Below, piece after piece: positions 26,158-34,500 of a stretch of DNA of 64,000 nt (the first letter of the stretch is position 1; each line of letters opens with the position of its first letter). Source of the DNA: Echinicola rosea. GTDB lineage: Bacteria; Bacteroidota; Bacteroidia; Cytophagales; Cyclobacteriaceae. The DNA is taken from assembly GCF_005281475.1 (NCBI RefSeq), contig NZ_CP040106.1, positions 1,183,501 to 1,247,500 of the forward strand. The letters are read 5' to 3'. A model generated the notes under the pieces. It had not been told where the DNA came from. It saw nothing but the letters and a program-made list of their open reading frames with translations, and made no database searches. The translations under genes and the position numbers were made by a program.

Positions 26158-27899
26158 GCAATAGAAAACATTATTTAAGCCTATTCCTAGCCTTAACAGG
26201 TATCTTGCTTTGCTACGCATGCGCAAAGCAAAGTTCTCCCATGGGTGGTCCAAAGGACGAAGACCCACCAAAATTGCTATCATCAAACCCGAAAGACCAA
26301 AGCCTAAATATCAAACCCGAAAATGTGACCTTGGTTTTCGATGAATTCATCAAAACCGAGAATCCCCAAAGAAACGTCATCATCACACCAAGCCTGGATA
26401 AAAGTAAAATGGAGTTTCTTGCCCTGAAGAATGAACTTCGCATCAAAATAGGACAGGAGTTGGAAGATAGTACCACTTACGTTTTTAACTTTCAAAAGAG
26501 CATCCAAGATATCTCTGAAAGCAATCCATCTGAAAACTTAAAACTGGTATTTTCTACGGGAAGTATGATAGACAGCCTAAGATTTATCGGAAAAGTTGCC
26601 TATATATTTCCTCAGAAAAAGCCCGATATGGAAGATGTCATTGTAGGGCTTTACAGAATTGAGGACGATACCATGGATGTATTTACTGATCCACCATATT
26701 ACCTCACCCAAACGGATTCTGCAGGGAATTTTGAAATCACCAATATCAAAGGGGGACAATACAGGGCATATGCCTGGCACGATGCCAACAATACTTCCAA
26801 GGCAGAAGACAAAAGTGAGCCTTATGGATTTATAAGCGACCCCATCATCATCATGGAAGATGTATCAGGAAGCTATTTCAATCTATTTAAAGGTGACTTA
26901 TCGGATTTTAAAATCAACCGTACAAGTGCACTCGGAAGCAATTTCGACGTGGTATTAAGTAAGTATCCTGCGAAACTTAACGTCACCCATCCGGATTTAG
27001 GAAATTCCCTATTTTATAGGATCAATGAAAAAAACATACGATTCTACCATACAGAAATAAGAGACGACAGTACCCAAATATCCATAAGCTTGCGGGATTC
27101 TGTAGGTTTTGGAGTAGATACCACATTCTATGCCTCATTTATGAAAAGTGAAAGGAGAGCTGAAAACCTAACCCCGACCATGGATAAAAAGAAGGAGTTC
27201 GTTGCCAACATCAGTACCTCGATCTCTTTTAACAAACCCATCAAGAACATCATTTACGACTCCCTCTTCATCCAATATGACTCAGCATCCTTTATCCATA
27301 TCAAGCCAGAACACGTGAGCTTTAGGGACAGTGCTTTGCGTGCTACACTTCTCATAGACTTACCAATTTCGGATACCATACCAAAGACAAGCTTCCAGTT
27401 TTACGCATCAGATTCGACATTCATAGACGTAGAAGATCAACATAACGAAAAAGCTATCAAAACGACGTTTAGCAAACAAGATCCTGAGAATCTAGCAGAT
27501 GAAGTCACAGGTAAAGTAATGGCAGAAGAATGGCCTATCATCGTCCAATTACTATCAAGAGATGAAGAGATCGTCAAGCAACAAACCCTTAAAGAAAATA
27601 ACCAAACATACAGTTTTAAAAAAATAAAAGCAGGTGAATACATGGTAAGGGCCATTATTGACCGAAATAAGAACGGCCAGTGGGATCCCGGAAACTATTA
27701 TGAGCTCAGGCAACCAGAACCGGTATATTACTTTTATGATCCTGAAAACAAAACCTATGCCATCCAACTAAGAGGTAAATGGACCAATCAAAACATCAAC
27801 ATTATACCAAGTCCGGCTTCTGGATTACTCCAAGTGACTACCGATCATGTCCCTAGCGACACCATAACAACCAATCAAAATGGCACCGAAACTATGTAG
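26154..27899 (+). CDS. Lipoprotein with Ig-like (Big_5/SbsA-type) domain
   Basis: 581 residues. Signal peptide with lipobox-like CYAC (Cys23), then AKQSSPMGGPKDEDPPKLLS, a frequent start in Bacteroidota Ig-like lipoproteins. The N-terminal domain (residues ~40-135; PENVTLVFDEFI, TTYVFNFQKSIQD) matches the Big_5/SbsA Ig-like type. DSAGNFEITNIKGGQYRAYAW and IKAGEYMVRAIIDRNKNGQWDPG are carboxypeptidase-regulatory-like beta folds. Probably exposed in the periplasm or on the surface; role unknown. Last gene of the mnmG operon, followed by a terminator. Confidence 0.82.
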   Translation: MSNRKHYLSLFLALTGILLCYACAKQSSPMGGPKDEDPPKLLSSNPKDQSLNIKPENVTLVFDEFIKTENPQRNVIITPSLDKSKMEFLALKNELRIKIGQELEDSTTYVFNFQKSIQDISESNPSENLKLVFSTGSMIDSLRFIGKVAYIFPQKKPDMEDVIVGLYRIEDDTMDVFTDPPYYLTQTDSAGNFEITNIKGGQYRAYAWHDANNTSKAEDKSEPYGFISDPIIIMEDVSGSYFNLFKGDLSDFKINRTSALGSNFDVVLSKYPAKLNVTHPDLGNSLFYRINEKNIRFYHTEIRDDSTQISISLRDSVGFGVDTTFYASFMKSERRAENLTPTMDKKKEFVANISTSISFNKPIKNIIYDSLFIQYDSASFIHIKPEHVSFRDSALRATLLIDLPISDTIPKTSFQFYASDSTFIDVEDQHNEKAIKTTFSKQDPENLADEVTGKVMAEEWPIIVQLLSRDEEIVKQQTLKENNQTYSFKKIKAGEYMVRAIIDRNKNGQWDPGNYYELRQPEPVYYFYDPENKTYAIQLRGKWTNQNINIIPSPASGLLQVTTDHVPSDTITTNQNGTETM

Positions 27900-28310
27900 A
27901 TAACTCACAAAAACGATGTGAATAAGTGTCTATAACTTATGGACAATTCAGGACTTATCCCAAATGCTTAAAACCATTTGGGATAATTTTTTTCCCCCTA
28001 TGGATAACCACAATTTTGTAAACGCCTATCCACATTTATACACACAGCCTTTAATGAACACTACTTGATATACCACATTATACACAAAAATCAGGATAAA
28101 TACGATAAGTACTATTTACCAGACACTTGCAAGTTAATAAGATGTGGATCATGGGTGAATTATATATGGATAAGCTTTGGTTAACTTGTGGGTAAATAAG
28201 ATCCTGACAATTACCCACAAATCCACACCTTAATAACTACAATAGTTTTTTATTTAAAAAAAGAATATAGTATAACTATATAGGGTGTGGAAAGTGTATA
28301 AGTCTGAAGA
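27900..28310. other. Putative chromosomal replication origin (oriC)
   Basis: Gene-free 0.4-kb AT-rich stretch. Exact TTATNCACA DnaA boxes are at 27917-27925 (-), 28036-28044 (+) and 28078-28086 (+). One-mismatch boxes are at 27999-28007 (-), 28026-28034 (+), 28144-28152 (-), 28187-28195 (-), 28211-28219 (+) and 28293-28301 (-). An A/T block around 28247-28283 could be the unwinding element. This box density is unmatched elsewhere in the window, and mnmG and parS lie nearby. dnaA itself is not in the window. Supported by sequence and context, not by an experiment. Confidence 0.82.
27955..27993 (+). terminator. Rho-independent terminator of the mnmG operon
   Basis: TTATCCCAAATG and CATTTGGGATAA form a 12-bp perfect stem with an 8-base loop, followed by seven T. 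It lies 56 bases after the lipoprotein stop and would stop transcripts before they enter the origin. Confidence 0.9.
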
Positions 28311-28488
28311 AATGATTCATTGTGCTTTCTTGAAATAGGATCATTGGGATGAAATGAAAAAAGGATATCAAATCCTTTAAAAAAATATCTTTGCTAGCTA
28401 AAATTGGATAACTTTAAGGTTCCAATTAAAGCAACGCCAAATGATACCGAAATTTGGTTTACCGCTAACAAGTGTAAATCCGCTAACT

Positions 28489-29253
28489 ATGAGAATAGTC
28501 TTACTGATATGTAGCATTGTATTGATTTTCCAATCGCATCTATTTGCACAGGATACCAATTCCCAGGAAAAAATACACTTCACGGATTTTTATATTTCGG
28601 CCGGATATCGAAATCAGCCCTATAAAGAGTTGAACAATTACCTTAGCGGACAGGGTTACCAAACATTCGAAAAGCAAACGGCCACTTTAGGAGGCGGAAT
28701 ATCTTACGTGGCCATGTCAAGATTAGGACTTTTTGCAGAGGCGGATTTTAACCTGAACAAAAAACGATTCAGCAATGACTATGTAAATTATCGGTACTTG
28801 CCGATCCACGTTACTGCGGGGATCCAGTATCACTGGAAAAACAGTCTCACCAAAGATTGGCGCTTTTATCCAAAAGTAGGCCTCTATTATGGAACCACTT
28901 CCCTGGATCTCATTGCCAAAGACCTCAATAACGATTTCAATGAAAACCTAATGGGAAACATGAACACCAGTTTCCTTTACCAACGAAATTTGGGATTAAA
29001 CCTTAGCTTGAATGCTGACAAGTTATTGGGGGCCTTTCTGAAGCCTACTACCCAAGTCGGAGTTTACTCCAGAATGGGCCTGCAGGTAGGCTATATGCTT
29101 AACCTCTATTCCAGTGTGACAAAGCTCAGAAGGAATTTTAGTCCCGACTTGCGTAAAGACCTGATCATTTCCAATGCTCCGGCTTTTGATCCAAGTGCTT
29201 TTTATGTAAAGTTGAATTTTGCCATAGGTAAGTTTGAGAAATCAAGCGAATGA
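28489..29253 (+). CDS. Predicted outer membrane beta-barrel protein
   Basis: 254 residues from ATG 28489 (MRIVLLICSIVLIF, a clean signal peptide cut after LFAQ); an ATG at 28441 would precede it. The mature part alternates polar and hydrophobic residues with many aromatics and Gly turns (ATLGGGISYVAMSRLGLFAEADF), as in OmpX-like 8-12 strand porin-like proteins. It ends with a strand-like FYVKLNFAIGKF. First gene to the right of the putative origin. Confidence 0.72.
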   Translation: MRIVLLICSIVLIFQSHLFAQDTNSQEKIHFTDFYISAGYRNQPYKELNNYLSGQGYQTFEKQTATLGGGISYVAMSRLGLFAEADFNLNKKRFSNDYVNYRYLPIHVTAGIQYHWKNSLTKDWRFYPKVGLYYGTTSLDLIAKDLNNDFNENLMGNMNTSFLYQRNLGLNLSLNADKLLGAFLKPTTQVGVYSRMGLQVGYMLNLYSSVTKLRRNFSPDLRKDLIISNAPAFDPSAFYVKLNFAIGKFEKSSE

Positions 29254-29278
29254 ATGGTTAAAACCCGATTCCCCAACT

Positions 29279-30094
29279 ATGAAAAATATTTTTAGTTTCA
29301 TACTTCTCTTTTTAGGAATTCAGTGGCTGGCTTTTGCCAAAACCGATACGGTTCGGATCCATAGTAATGCAATGGACAAGGATGTGCCTAACTTAGTCAT
29401 TACACCCAGTACCTATACCCGCTCAGAAACTTATCCGTCTGTATATTTGCTCCATGGAGCTGGTGGCGACTACACCACTTGGGCAAGGATTGCGGATTTA
29501 CAGCAATATGCGGACCGCTACAGCCTTATCATCGTCTGTCCTGATGCAGGAGTCACCAGTTGGTATTTTGACAGCCCTATAGACCCTAAAATGCAGTATG
29601 AGACTTTTGTGGCTTCGGAGCTGGTCACTTGGGTGGACGAACACTATGCCACTAAGCAAGATCGTGCCCATCGTGCCATTACGGGGCTAAGCATGGGCGG
29701 TCATGGAGGACTTTACCTGGGATTTAGACATCAGGATATCTGGGGTGCAGTGGGCAGTACCAGCGGTGGTGTGGATATTAGACCTTTTCCGCTAAATTGG
29801 GACATTGCCAAAAGATTGGGATCATATGCACAAAATAAGGATACCTGGGAAGAGAATACCGTGATCAATATGCTTCACTTGTTAGATGGCAAATCACTGG
29901 ATATCATTATCGATTGCGGTCGGCATGACTTTTTTTATGATGCCAATGTGCGGCTGCATAGGAAGTTAGAAAAGCGAAACATTCCCCACGATTTTATCAC
30001 CAGACCGGGTGTGCACAACGCCGAATATTGGCGTAACTCGATAGCATATCAGCTGCTGTTTTTCCATAGTAAGTTTGAAGCTAGAAAAGAATAG
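29279..30094 (+). CDS. Secreted esterase, alpha/beta-hydrolase (esterase D/feruloyl esterase type)
   Basis: 271 residues from ATG 29279 with signal peptide MKNIFSFILLFLGIQWLAFA. An ATG at 29234 would overlap the gene before and hide the signal. SVYLLHGAGGDYTTW is the oxyanion region; the nucleophile elbow is GLSMGGHGG. IIDCGRHDFFYDAN holds the acid and GVHNAEYWRN the catalytic His. Acts on acyl esters in the periplasm; substrate unknown. Confidence 0.87.
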   Translation: MKNIFSFILLFLGIQWLAFAKTDTVRIHSNAMDKDVPNLVITPSTYTRSETYPSVYLLHGAGGDYTTWARIADLQQYADRYSLIIVCPDAGVTSWYFDSPIDPKMQYETFVASELVTWVDEHYATKQDRAHRAITGLSMGGHGGLYLGFRHQDIWGAVGSTSGGVDIRPFPLNWDIAKRLGSYAQNKDTWEENTVINMLHLLDGKSLDIIIDCGRHDFFYDANVRLHRKLEKRNIPHDFITRPGVHNAEYWRNSIAYQLLFFHSKFEARKE

Positions 30095-30135
30095 ACAGTA
30101 TATTACTTGGTAAAAGTTTATTTTGCATAATTTAT

Positions 30136-30219
30136 TATTGTCGTTCGAGTAAAGATTTTAGGATTGAAGAAAATTCGTGCAAACCTTCCTCTAAATCCCT
30201 AAAGGGAACTTTCTTATCA
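30136..30219 (+). repeat. Truncated copy of the 185-bp MITE (left end only)
   Basis: Starts with TATTGTCGTTCGA, the left inverted repeat of the elements at 57837 and 61984, and follows them through TCTAAATCCCTAAAGGGAAC and TTTCTTATCAT. The right half is missing and replaced by unrelated sequence. Confidence 0.65.
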
Positions 30220-30264
30220 TTCATTCCTCAGTCCCGCAGCGTAGCCGAAGGGATCTAATGGCGA

Positions 30265-30857
30265 CTTAAACCCGCATTATGCACTAGCCTATCTATTGCG
30301 ACCTGAAACTACTTCAAAATCAGTTGCTTCGCTTCCCGATTGACCGGGACTGATTTTCTTGTAGTTTCAGCTCTTCCCGATAGCTATTGGGACAGGTCAT
30401 AACGATTCCTATTGCATAAAGCGGACAATGTTGTTTAATTAGCGTGTATCTGGAAATATTGGTTCTATTATTTTTCTAGCTAAATTCCTAGGTGGTTTTC
30501 ATCCCTTTACCTTTGTTACTTTTTTGACCTGAAGCAAAAAAGTAACCAAAAAACCCCGCCGCTACGCCACGGCGCACAGGTGTGAATCTATTGGGCTAAA
30601 ATTAAAGCCTACCCCCATGCAGGCAAACTCCTCCTTTTCTAGCGGCCAACATTCTTATTCTTTTTGGTCAGCCTTTCGTCAAACAAGCCTGCCTTTTTGC
30701 CCGCCCGCTTTTTAATTTCTTAACGCCCAATACCTGCAAGGCGAATCCATTTTATACATGTTTAAAAAAGACCATGGACTAAAACCATAATTCTCTCAAT
30801 GGACGATCCGTATTGGAAAATCTCTTTAACTAAACGACATTGATAAACCGGGTTAAA
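30265..30857 (+). repeat. Large intergenic repeat R1, copy 1
   Basis: About 590 bases, collinear with 59582-60187. Shared landmarks: CTTAAACCCGCATTATGCAC at the start, an arm CAATGTTGTTTAATTA at 30426, the hairpin GTTACTTTTTT/AAAAAAGTAAC, CCCGCCGCTACGCCACGGCG, CAAACAAGCCTGCCTTTTTG, and the inverted arm TAACTAAACGACATTG at 30827-30842. No open frame is conserved between copies. Together with the truncated MITE it fills the 30095-31039 gap. Confidence 0.75.
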
Positions 30858-31039
30858 AATATATCCAAATACATCTACTTTTTTTGACCGCAAGGACATC
30901 AGTAATATCAGAGATAGTAAATAGCTGCTCACAAAAACTATGGAAATCCCAGAAAGGCCCTTCTTCATTCCAGACGTTCAGTGAGTGTGCTACATGAGAA
31001 ATAAAACCCACTGGCAAGAAAGTCGTTAATAAAACGCAT

Positions 31040-31792
31040 ATGAGTATAAAAGAACTGCTTCAAATCAAAGACCATCGTCCATGGCCACTTCCACAAGGAG
31101 CCTGGAAGTATTACCAAGAGTGGAATGATGCCATTTTTTTGCATTGGCAAGTAGAAGAACAGGAACTAAGGAAATGGGTTCCTGATACATTGGAAATAGA
31201 CTTGTTTGAAGGCAAAGCATGGGTTTCGGTGGTGGCTTTCGATATGGAACGGATTAGACCAAAAGTACTGCCTGCTTTCTCACCGATATCTAATTTTCAT
31301 GAGATCAATATCCGAACTTATGTCAATTATAAAGGAAAGCAAGGCGTATATTTTTTGAGCATAGAAGGTAGCAAAAGATTATCCTGTCAAGTGGCCAAGA
31401 GTCTTTCCACTTTGCCTTATCGGTATTCGGTGATGAGAAGGAGGCAGGGAATGTATCGGTCCACAAATGGTCGATTAGAAGATAGATTACATTTGAATTT
31501 TAAAATAGGTGCACCAGTGAAGCAAAAAAGTCAACTGGAATGGTGGCTGATGGAAAGATATGCCCTGTTTCAGGATAGTCCTGGCACAATCAATACTTAC
31601 GAAATCCATCATGCACCTTGGCCAGCTAAGAAAGTAGCGGTGACATCTGTGGAACTAGATTACCCACGATTCCGCGAGCTTTTCTCTGGTCGTCCTGACC
31701 TATGTCATTATTCAAGTGGTGTACAGGTTTTGGCCTGGGGCAATGAAAAATATATTAGCCAAGATCTACCACTGGAAAGTAATGGGAATTAA
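31040..31792 (+). CDS. DUF2071 (YqjF-like) family protein
   Basis: 250 residues. WNDAIFLHWQVEEQELRKWVP is the DUF2071 start motif, and AWVSVVAFDMERIRP and HEINIRTYVNYKGKQGVYFLS are also characteristic. Cytoplasmic, lipocalin-like acetoacetate-decarboxylase-like fold expected. No catalytic role known. It is followed 39 bases later by a phosphoesterase gene in the same direction. Confidence 0.88.
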   Translation: MSIKELLQIKDHRPWPLPQGAWKYYQEWNDAIFLHWQVEEQELRKWVPDTLEIDLFEGKAWVSVVAFDMERIRPKVLPAFSPISNFHEINIRTYVNYKGKQGVYFLSIEGSKRLSCQVAKSLSTLPYRYSVMRRRQGMYRSTNGRLEDRLHLNFKIGAPVKQKSQLEWWLMERYALFQDSPGTINTYEIHHAPWPAKKVAVTSVELDYPRFRELFSGRPDLCHYSSGVQVLAWGNEKYISQDLPLESNGN

Positions 31793-31831
31793 TGGCAATT
31801 TTCAATAATCCTGTTCAAATCGGAGCATGCA

Positions 31832-32683
31832 GTGAGAAGAAGAAAATTCATTAGAAATATTACTTTGGGCAGTCTGAGCGCTGGTGCGCTGACTACTGGG
31901 TATGCGTATAAATTGGAGCCATTTTGGTTAGAATTTGTGCATAGGAGCATGCCTGTTGCCAATTTGCCGGAAAGCCTCATAGGAAAAATGGTGATGCAAA
32001 TCAGTGATATTCATGTAGGAAACCGATTTGATTACCGTTACATCATTGATTCATTTCAGAATGCTCAAGAGTATGATCCTGATTTTGTAGTTTACACTGG
32101 TGACTACATAACTTACGAAGGTGAGGAACAGTTTCGGCAGTTAGCTGAAGTGATGAAATTTGCGGTGAAGGGGCGATTTGGAACAGTGGGGATTTTGGGA
32201 AACCATGATTATGGCAAAAACTGGTCAGAGCAGCATGTAGCCGATACAGTAACACAGGTACTTTCAACTTCAGGGATAGAGGTATTAAGCAATGAACAAC
32301 AAACATTCAATGGTTTAAACGTAATAGGTTTGGATGATTATTGGGGGCTTAATTTTGGTCCCTCAGATTTGATGGGAGAGATAGATGATCAAATGGCCAA
32401 TTTGGTGCTTTGCCATAATCCAGATGTTTGTGATTTACATGTATGGAATGGCTATAGAGGATGGATTCTTTCTGGACATACCCATGGTGGTCAGTGCAAA
32501 CCACCCTTTCTGCCACCACCTTTATTGCCAGTGGAGAATAAGCAGTATTCATCAGGGCAAATTGAGCTGGGTGATGGGCGCACATTATACATTAATAGAG
32601 CACTAGGCCACTTATGGCAAATTCGTTTCAATGTCAGGCCAGAGATAACACTCTTTCGGCTGGAGAGTGCTAATCCGGGGTAA
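31832..32683 (+). CDS. Metallophosphoesterase with Tat signal (YaeI/YkuE-like)
   Basis: 283 residues, beginning at GTG 31832; the nearby ATG at 31827 is in another frame. The N-terminus MRRRKFIRNITLGSLSAGAL is a twin-arginine signal. Metal motifs: D59-x-H61 (ISDIHVG), GD at 90-91, GNHD at 123-126, a CHNPD motif and SGHTHGGQ. Relatives (YkuE, LpxG, YaeI) hydrolyse phosphodiesters of lipids or of nucleotide linkages. Would act at the outer side of the inner membrane. Confidence 0.88.
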   Translation: MRRRKFIRNITLGSLSAGALTTGYAYKLEPFWLEFVHRSMPVANLPESLIGKMVMQISDIHVGNRFDYRYIIDSFQNAQEYDPDFVVYTGDYITYEGEEQFRQLAEVMKFAVKGRFGTVGILGNHDYGKNWSEQHVADTVTQVLSTSGIEVLSNEQQTFNGLNVIGLDDYWGLNFGPSDLMGEIDDQMANLVLCHNPDVCDLHVWNGYRGWILSGHTHGGQCKPPFLPPPLLPVENKQYSSGQIELGDGRTLYINRALGHLWQIRFNVRPEITLFRLESANPG

Positions 32684-32773
32684 CCTGAAAAATAACATAT
32701 CGACTTTATTTTACGCTTGCCTTTTGGAATCGCCAATAATCGGCTAATTTTCGAAGTAAATCGAAGCGATACC

Positions 32774-33199
32774 ATGAAGAAGGAAATATACTGGTTGGCC
32801 GGGACATTGGTTCTGGTGATTGTCCTGCACTTGTTTCATTTTGGCTGGGAAGGCTTTCAGCCAGATACACAGTTTGACCTGCAAGTATTTGACACTTACT
32901 TAGCAATGAGCAGTCTTTATTTTTTGTGGCCTTTTGCAGTGACTTGCTTCTTTTTGGTGTATTTGGTAAAGGTGATGGCCATGGCTTTTAGTAGCGGACC
33001 TGCCAATTTGATCTTTATGATCACTTCCATTTTCCTGATGCTGTTTACCACACGTGGCGGTCTGATCATGGGGGGCGTGTTGCAAGGCCAAGCATTGGTT
33101 GATTTTGCCACAGCAATGGTGGTGGTCCAACTGGTGTTGCTTGTGCTTTTGGCTTATACGGCCTTTCGGACGGGAAACCTTAAAAAATATGGGTGGTAA
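32774..33199 (+). CDS. Small integral membrane protein, unknown family
   Basis: 141 residues from ATG 32774 (MKKEIYWLAG); an ATG at 32717 would add an untypical leader. Four TM helices at about residues 6-24, 46-66, 73-95 and 110-132. No motif of a transporter or enzyme. Function unknown. Confidence 0.68.
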   Translation: MKKEIYWLAGTLVLVIVLHLFHFGWEGFQPDTQFDLQVFDTYLAMSSLYFLWPFAVTCFFLVYLVKVMAMAFSSGPANLIFMITSIFLMLFTTRGGLIMGGVLQGQALVDFATAMVVVQLVLLVLLAYTAFRTGNLKKYGW

Positions 33200-33248
33200 G
33201 TCTCAGCAAATCAGGACGGATAACTCAGCTTAACCCAATAGTGTCGGC

Positions 33249-33664
33249 ATGAACGATCAATTGCTCAAAACATGCAAAATACGTCACACTCAGTTCCGAT
33301 GAGATTGATCTTTTTCGCACTTTCTGGATGGAAAAGACACTTCTGAAAGGAGACTATCTGCTTAGGAATGGAGAGGTGTCCAAAAGTGATAACTACGTGG
33401 TCACCGGCGCACTTGAGGCATTTTATATTTCAGATAAAGACAATGAGGAGATTTTGTATTTTGCCATTGACGATTGGTGGGCCACAGACATCTTGAGTTT
33501 TCAAAAACAAACACCTTCCATTTACTAATATTCAGGCATTGGAAGATTCCTTGTTATTACAAATTCACCGTGATTCTTTTCAGGAAATGCTCCAATGCAT
33601 TCCAACCTTAGAGACCTATTTTAGAAGTATTCTGGAGACCAAGGGGACTGAAAGCCTATATTGA
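33249..33664 (+). pseudogene. Crp/Fnr-family regulator, frameshifted and truncated
   Basis: Pieces of a Bacteroidota Crp/Fnr protein occur in order across shifted frames: MNDQLLKT at 33249, then SDEIDLFRTFWMEKTLLKGDYLLRNG and further cNMP-fold sequence to TPSIY in the frame of 33328, then after an extra T at 33526 the frame that continues NIQALEDSLLLQ to a stop near 33664. A second shift lies near 33300. The C-terminal helix-turn-helix is absent. The base insertion at 33526 alone restores the expected SIYNIQALED join. Confidence 0.8.
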
Positions 33665-33960
33665 TCAGGTTATGCGGATAAATGAAATCTGGAGATTCCG
33701 TTCAGTAAAACCCGATGGAGACTATGTCGGATTATTGGAAAACAAAAAATTATACATCTTATCTTTACGAATAGTTTAAAAGCGATTTGCTTAAACTTAT
33801 TGGGCAATATTATCCTCGTTTTAAATGCGCGGTATGTCATTATTTAGCCAGCGATCTTTACATGTAAAAAGCCGGCTGTAAACTCTAAATCCTGTTCAGT
33901 AGGTTCCTAAACTTTTCCCTTTTTTAACATTTCAACCTGCCCACATTTTTAATAAAAATA
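33665..33960. other. Gene-free stretch before the MarR gene
   Basis: No gene seen. Short stretch AATAGTTTAAAAGCGATTT (near 33770) repeats bases found near 17465. The remainder is AT-rich, with the palindrome described next just after it. Confidence 0.4.
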
Positions 33961-33974
33961 GTATGCATGCATAC
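33961..33974. promoter_or_regulatory. Candidate operator for the MarR-type regulator
   Basis: Perfect 14-base palindrome GTATGCATGCATAC, 50 bases upstream of the marR start, followed by a promoter-like TATATTACG at about 33987. Size, symmetry and place fit a MarR dimer site controlling this operon. Inferred from symmetry only. Confidence 0.5.
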
Positions 33975-34023
33975 AAAATTATTAGTATATTACGTTATGC
34001 TATTACAGCAATGAACTGAAACA

Positions 34024-34449
34024 ATGAAACCTGAAGAGACCGTAGATTTCCACATCAAATCTGCTTGGCATGCCATCTCACGCATGTACAACCAGAAGGC
34101 AGTCGAGGAGGGATTTACCACCTCCATCGGGTTTGTACTGATCAATATCAATTCGCACGAAGGAACGCCGGCGACCAAAATAGCCCCATTGATGGGCTTG
34201 GAGTCGAGGAGTCTTACGCGCATGCTGAAGTCTATGGAGGAAAAAGGCTTGATATGCCGTAAGCCAGATCCTGCTGACAAGCGATCGGTCCGCATTTTTT
34301 TGACCCTTGAGGGCAAGCGGAAAAAAGAAAAATCCATCGAAACCATTCAGGTGTTTAACCATGCCATCCGCGAGGTGGTGACCAAAAAGGAAATGGAGAC
34401 ATTCTTTCGGGTTTTTGAAAAGATCAATCACGTAATCGAGCATCAATAA
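34024..34449 (+). CDS. MarR family transcriptional regulator of the beta-oxidation operon
   Basis: 141 residues with winged HTH: EGTPATKIAPLMGLESRSLTRMLKSMEEKGLICRKPDPADKRSVRIFLT contains the recognition helix and the DKRS wing typical of MarR. It is 51 bases upstream of fadN in the same direction. Relatives sense acyl-CoA or related ligands and repress fatty acid degradation genes; that role is inferred from the neighbours. Confidence 0.88.
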   Translation: MKPEETVDFHIKSAWHAISRMYNQKAVEEGFTTSIGFVLININSHEGTPATKIAPLMGLESRSLTRMLKSMEEKGLICRKPDPADKRSVRIFLTLEGKRKKEKSIETIQVFNHAIREVVTKKEMETFFRVFEKINHVIEHQ

Positions 34450-34500
34450 ACTGACCAAAAAGTTCCGCCACAGCGGATCCATCTAAAATCATTTTAACCT

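Noticed and set aside
32349..32585. Frames antisense to and out of phase with the Tat phosphoesterase
   Set aside because: The phosphoesterase has all catalytic motifs; the others have none.
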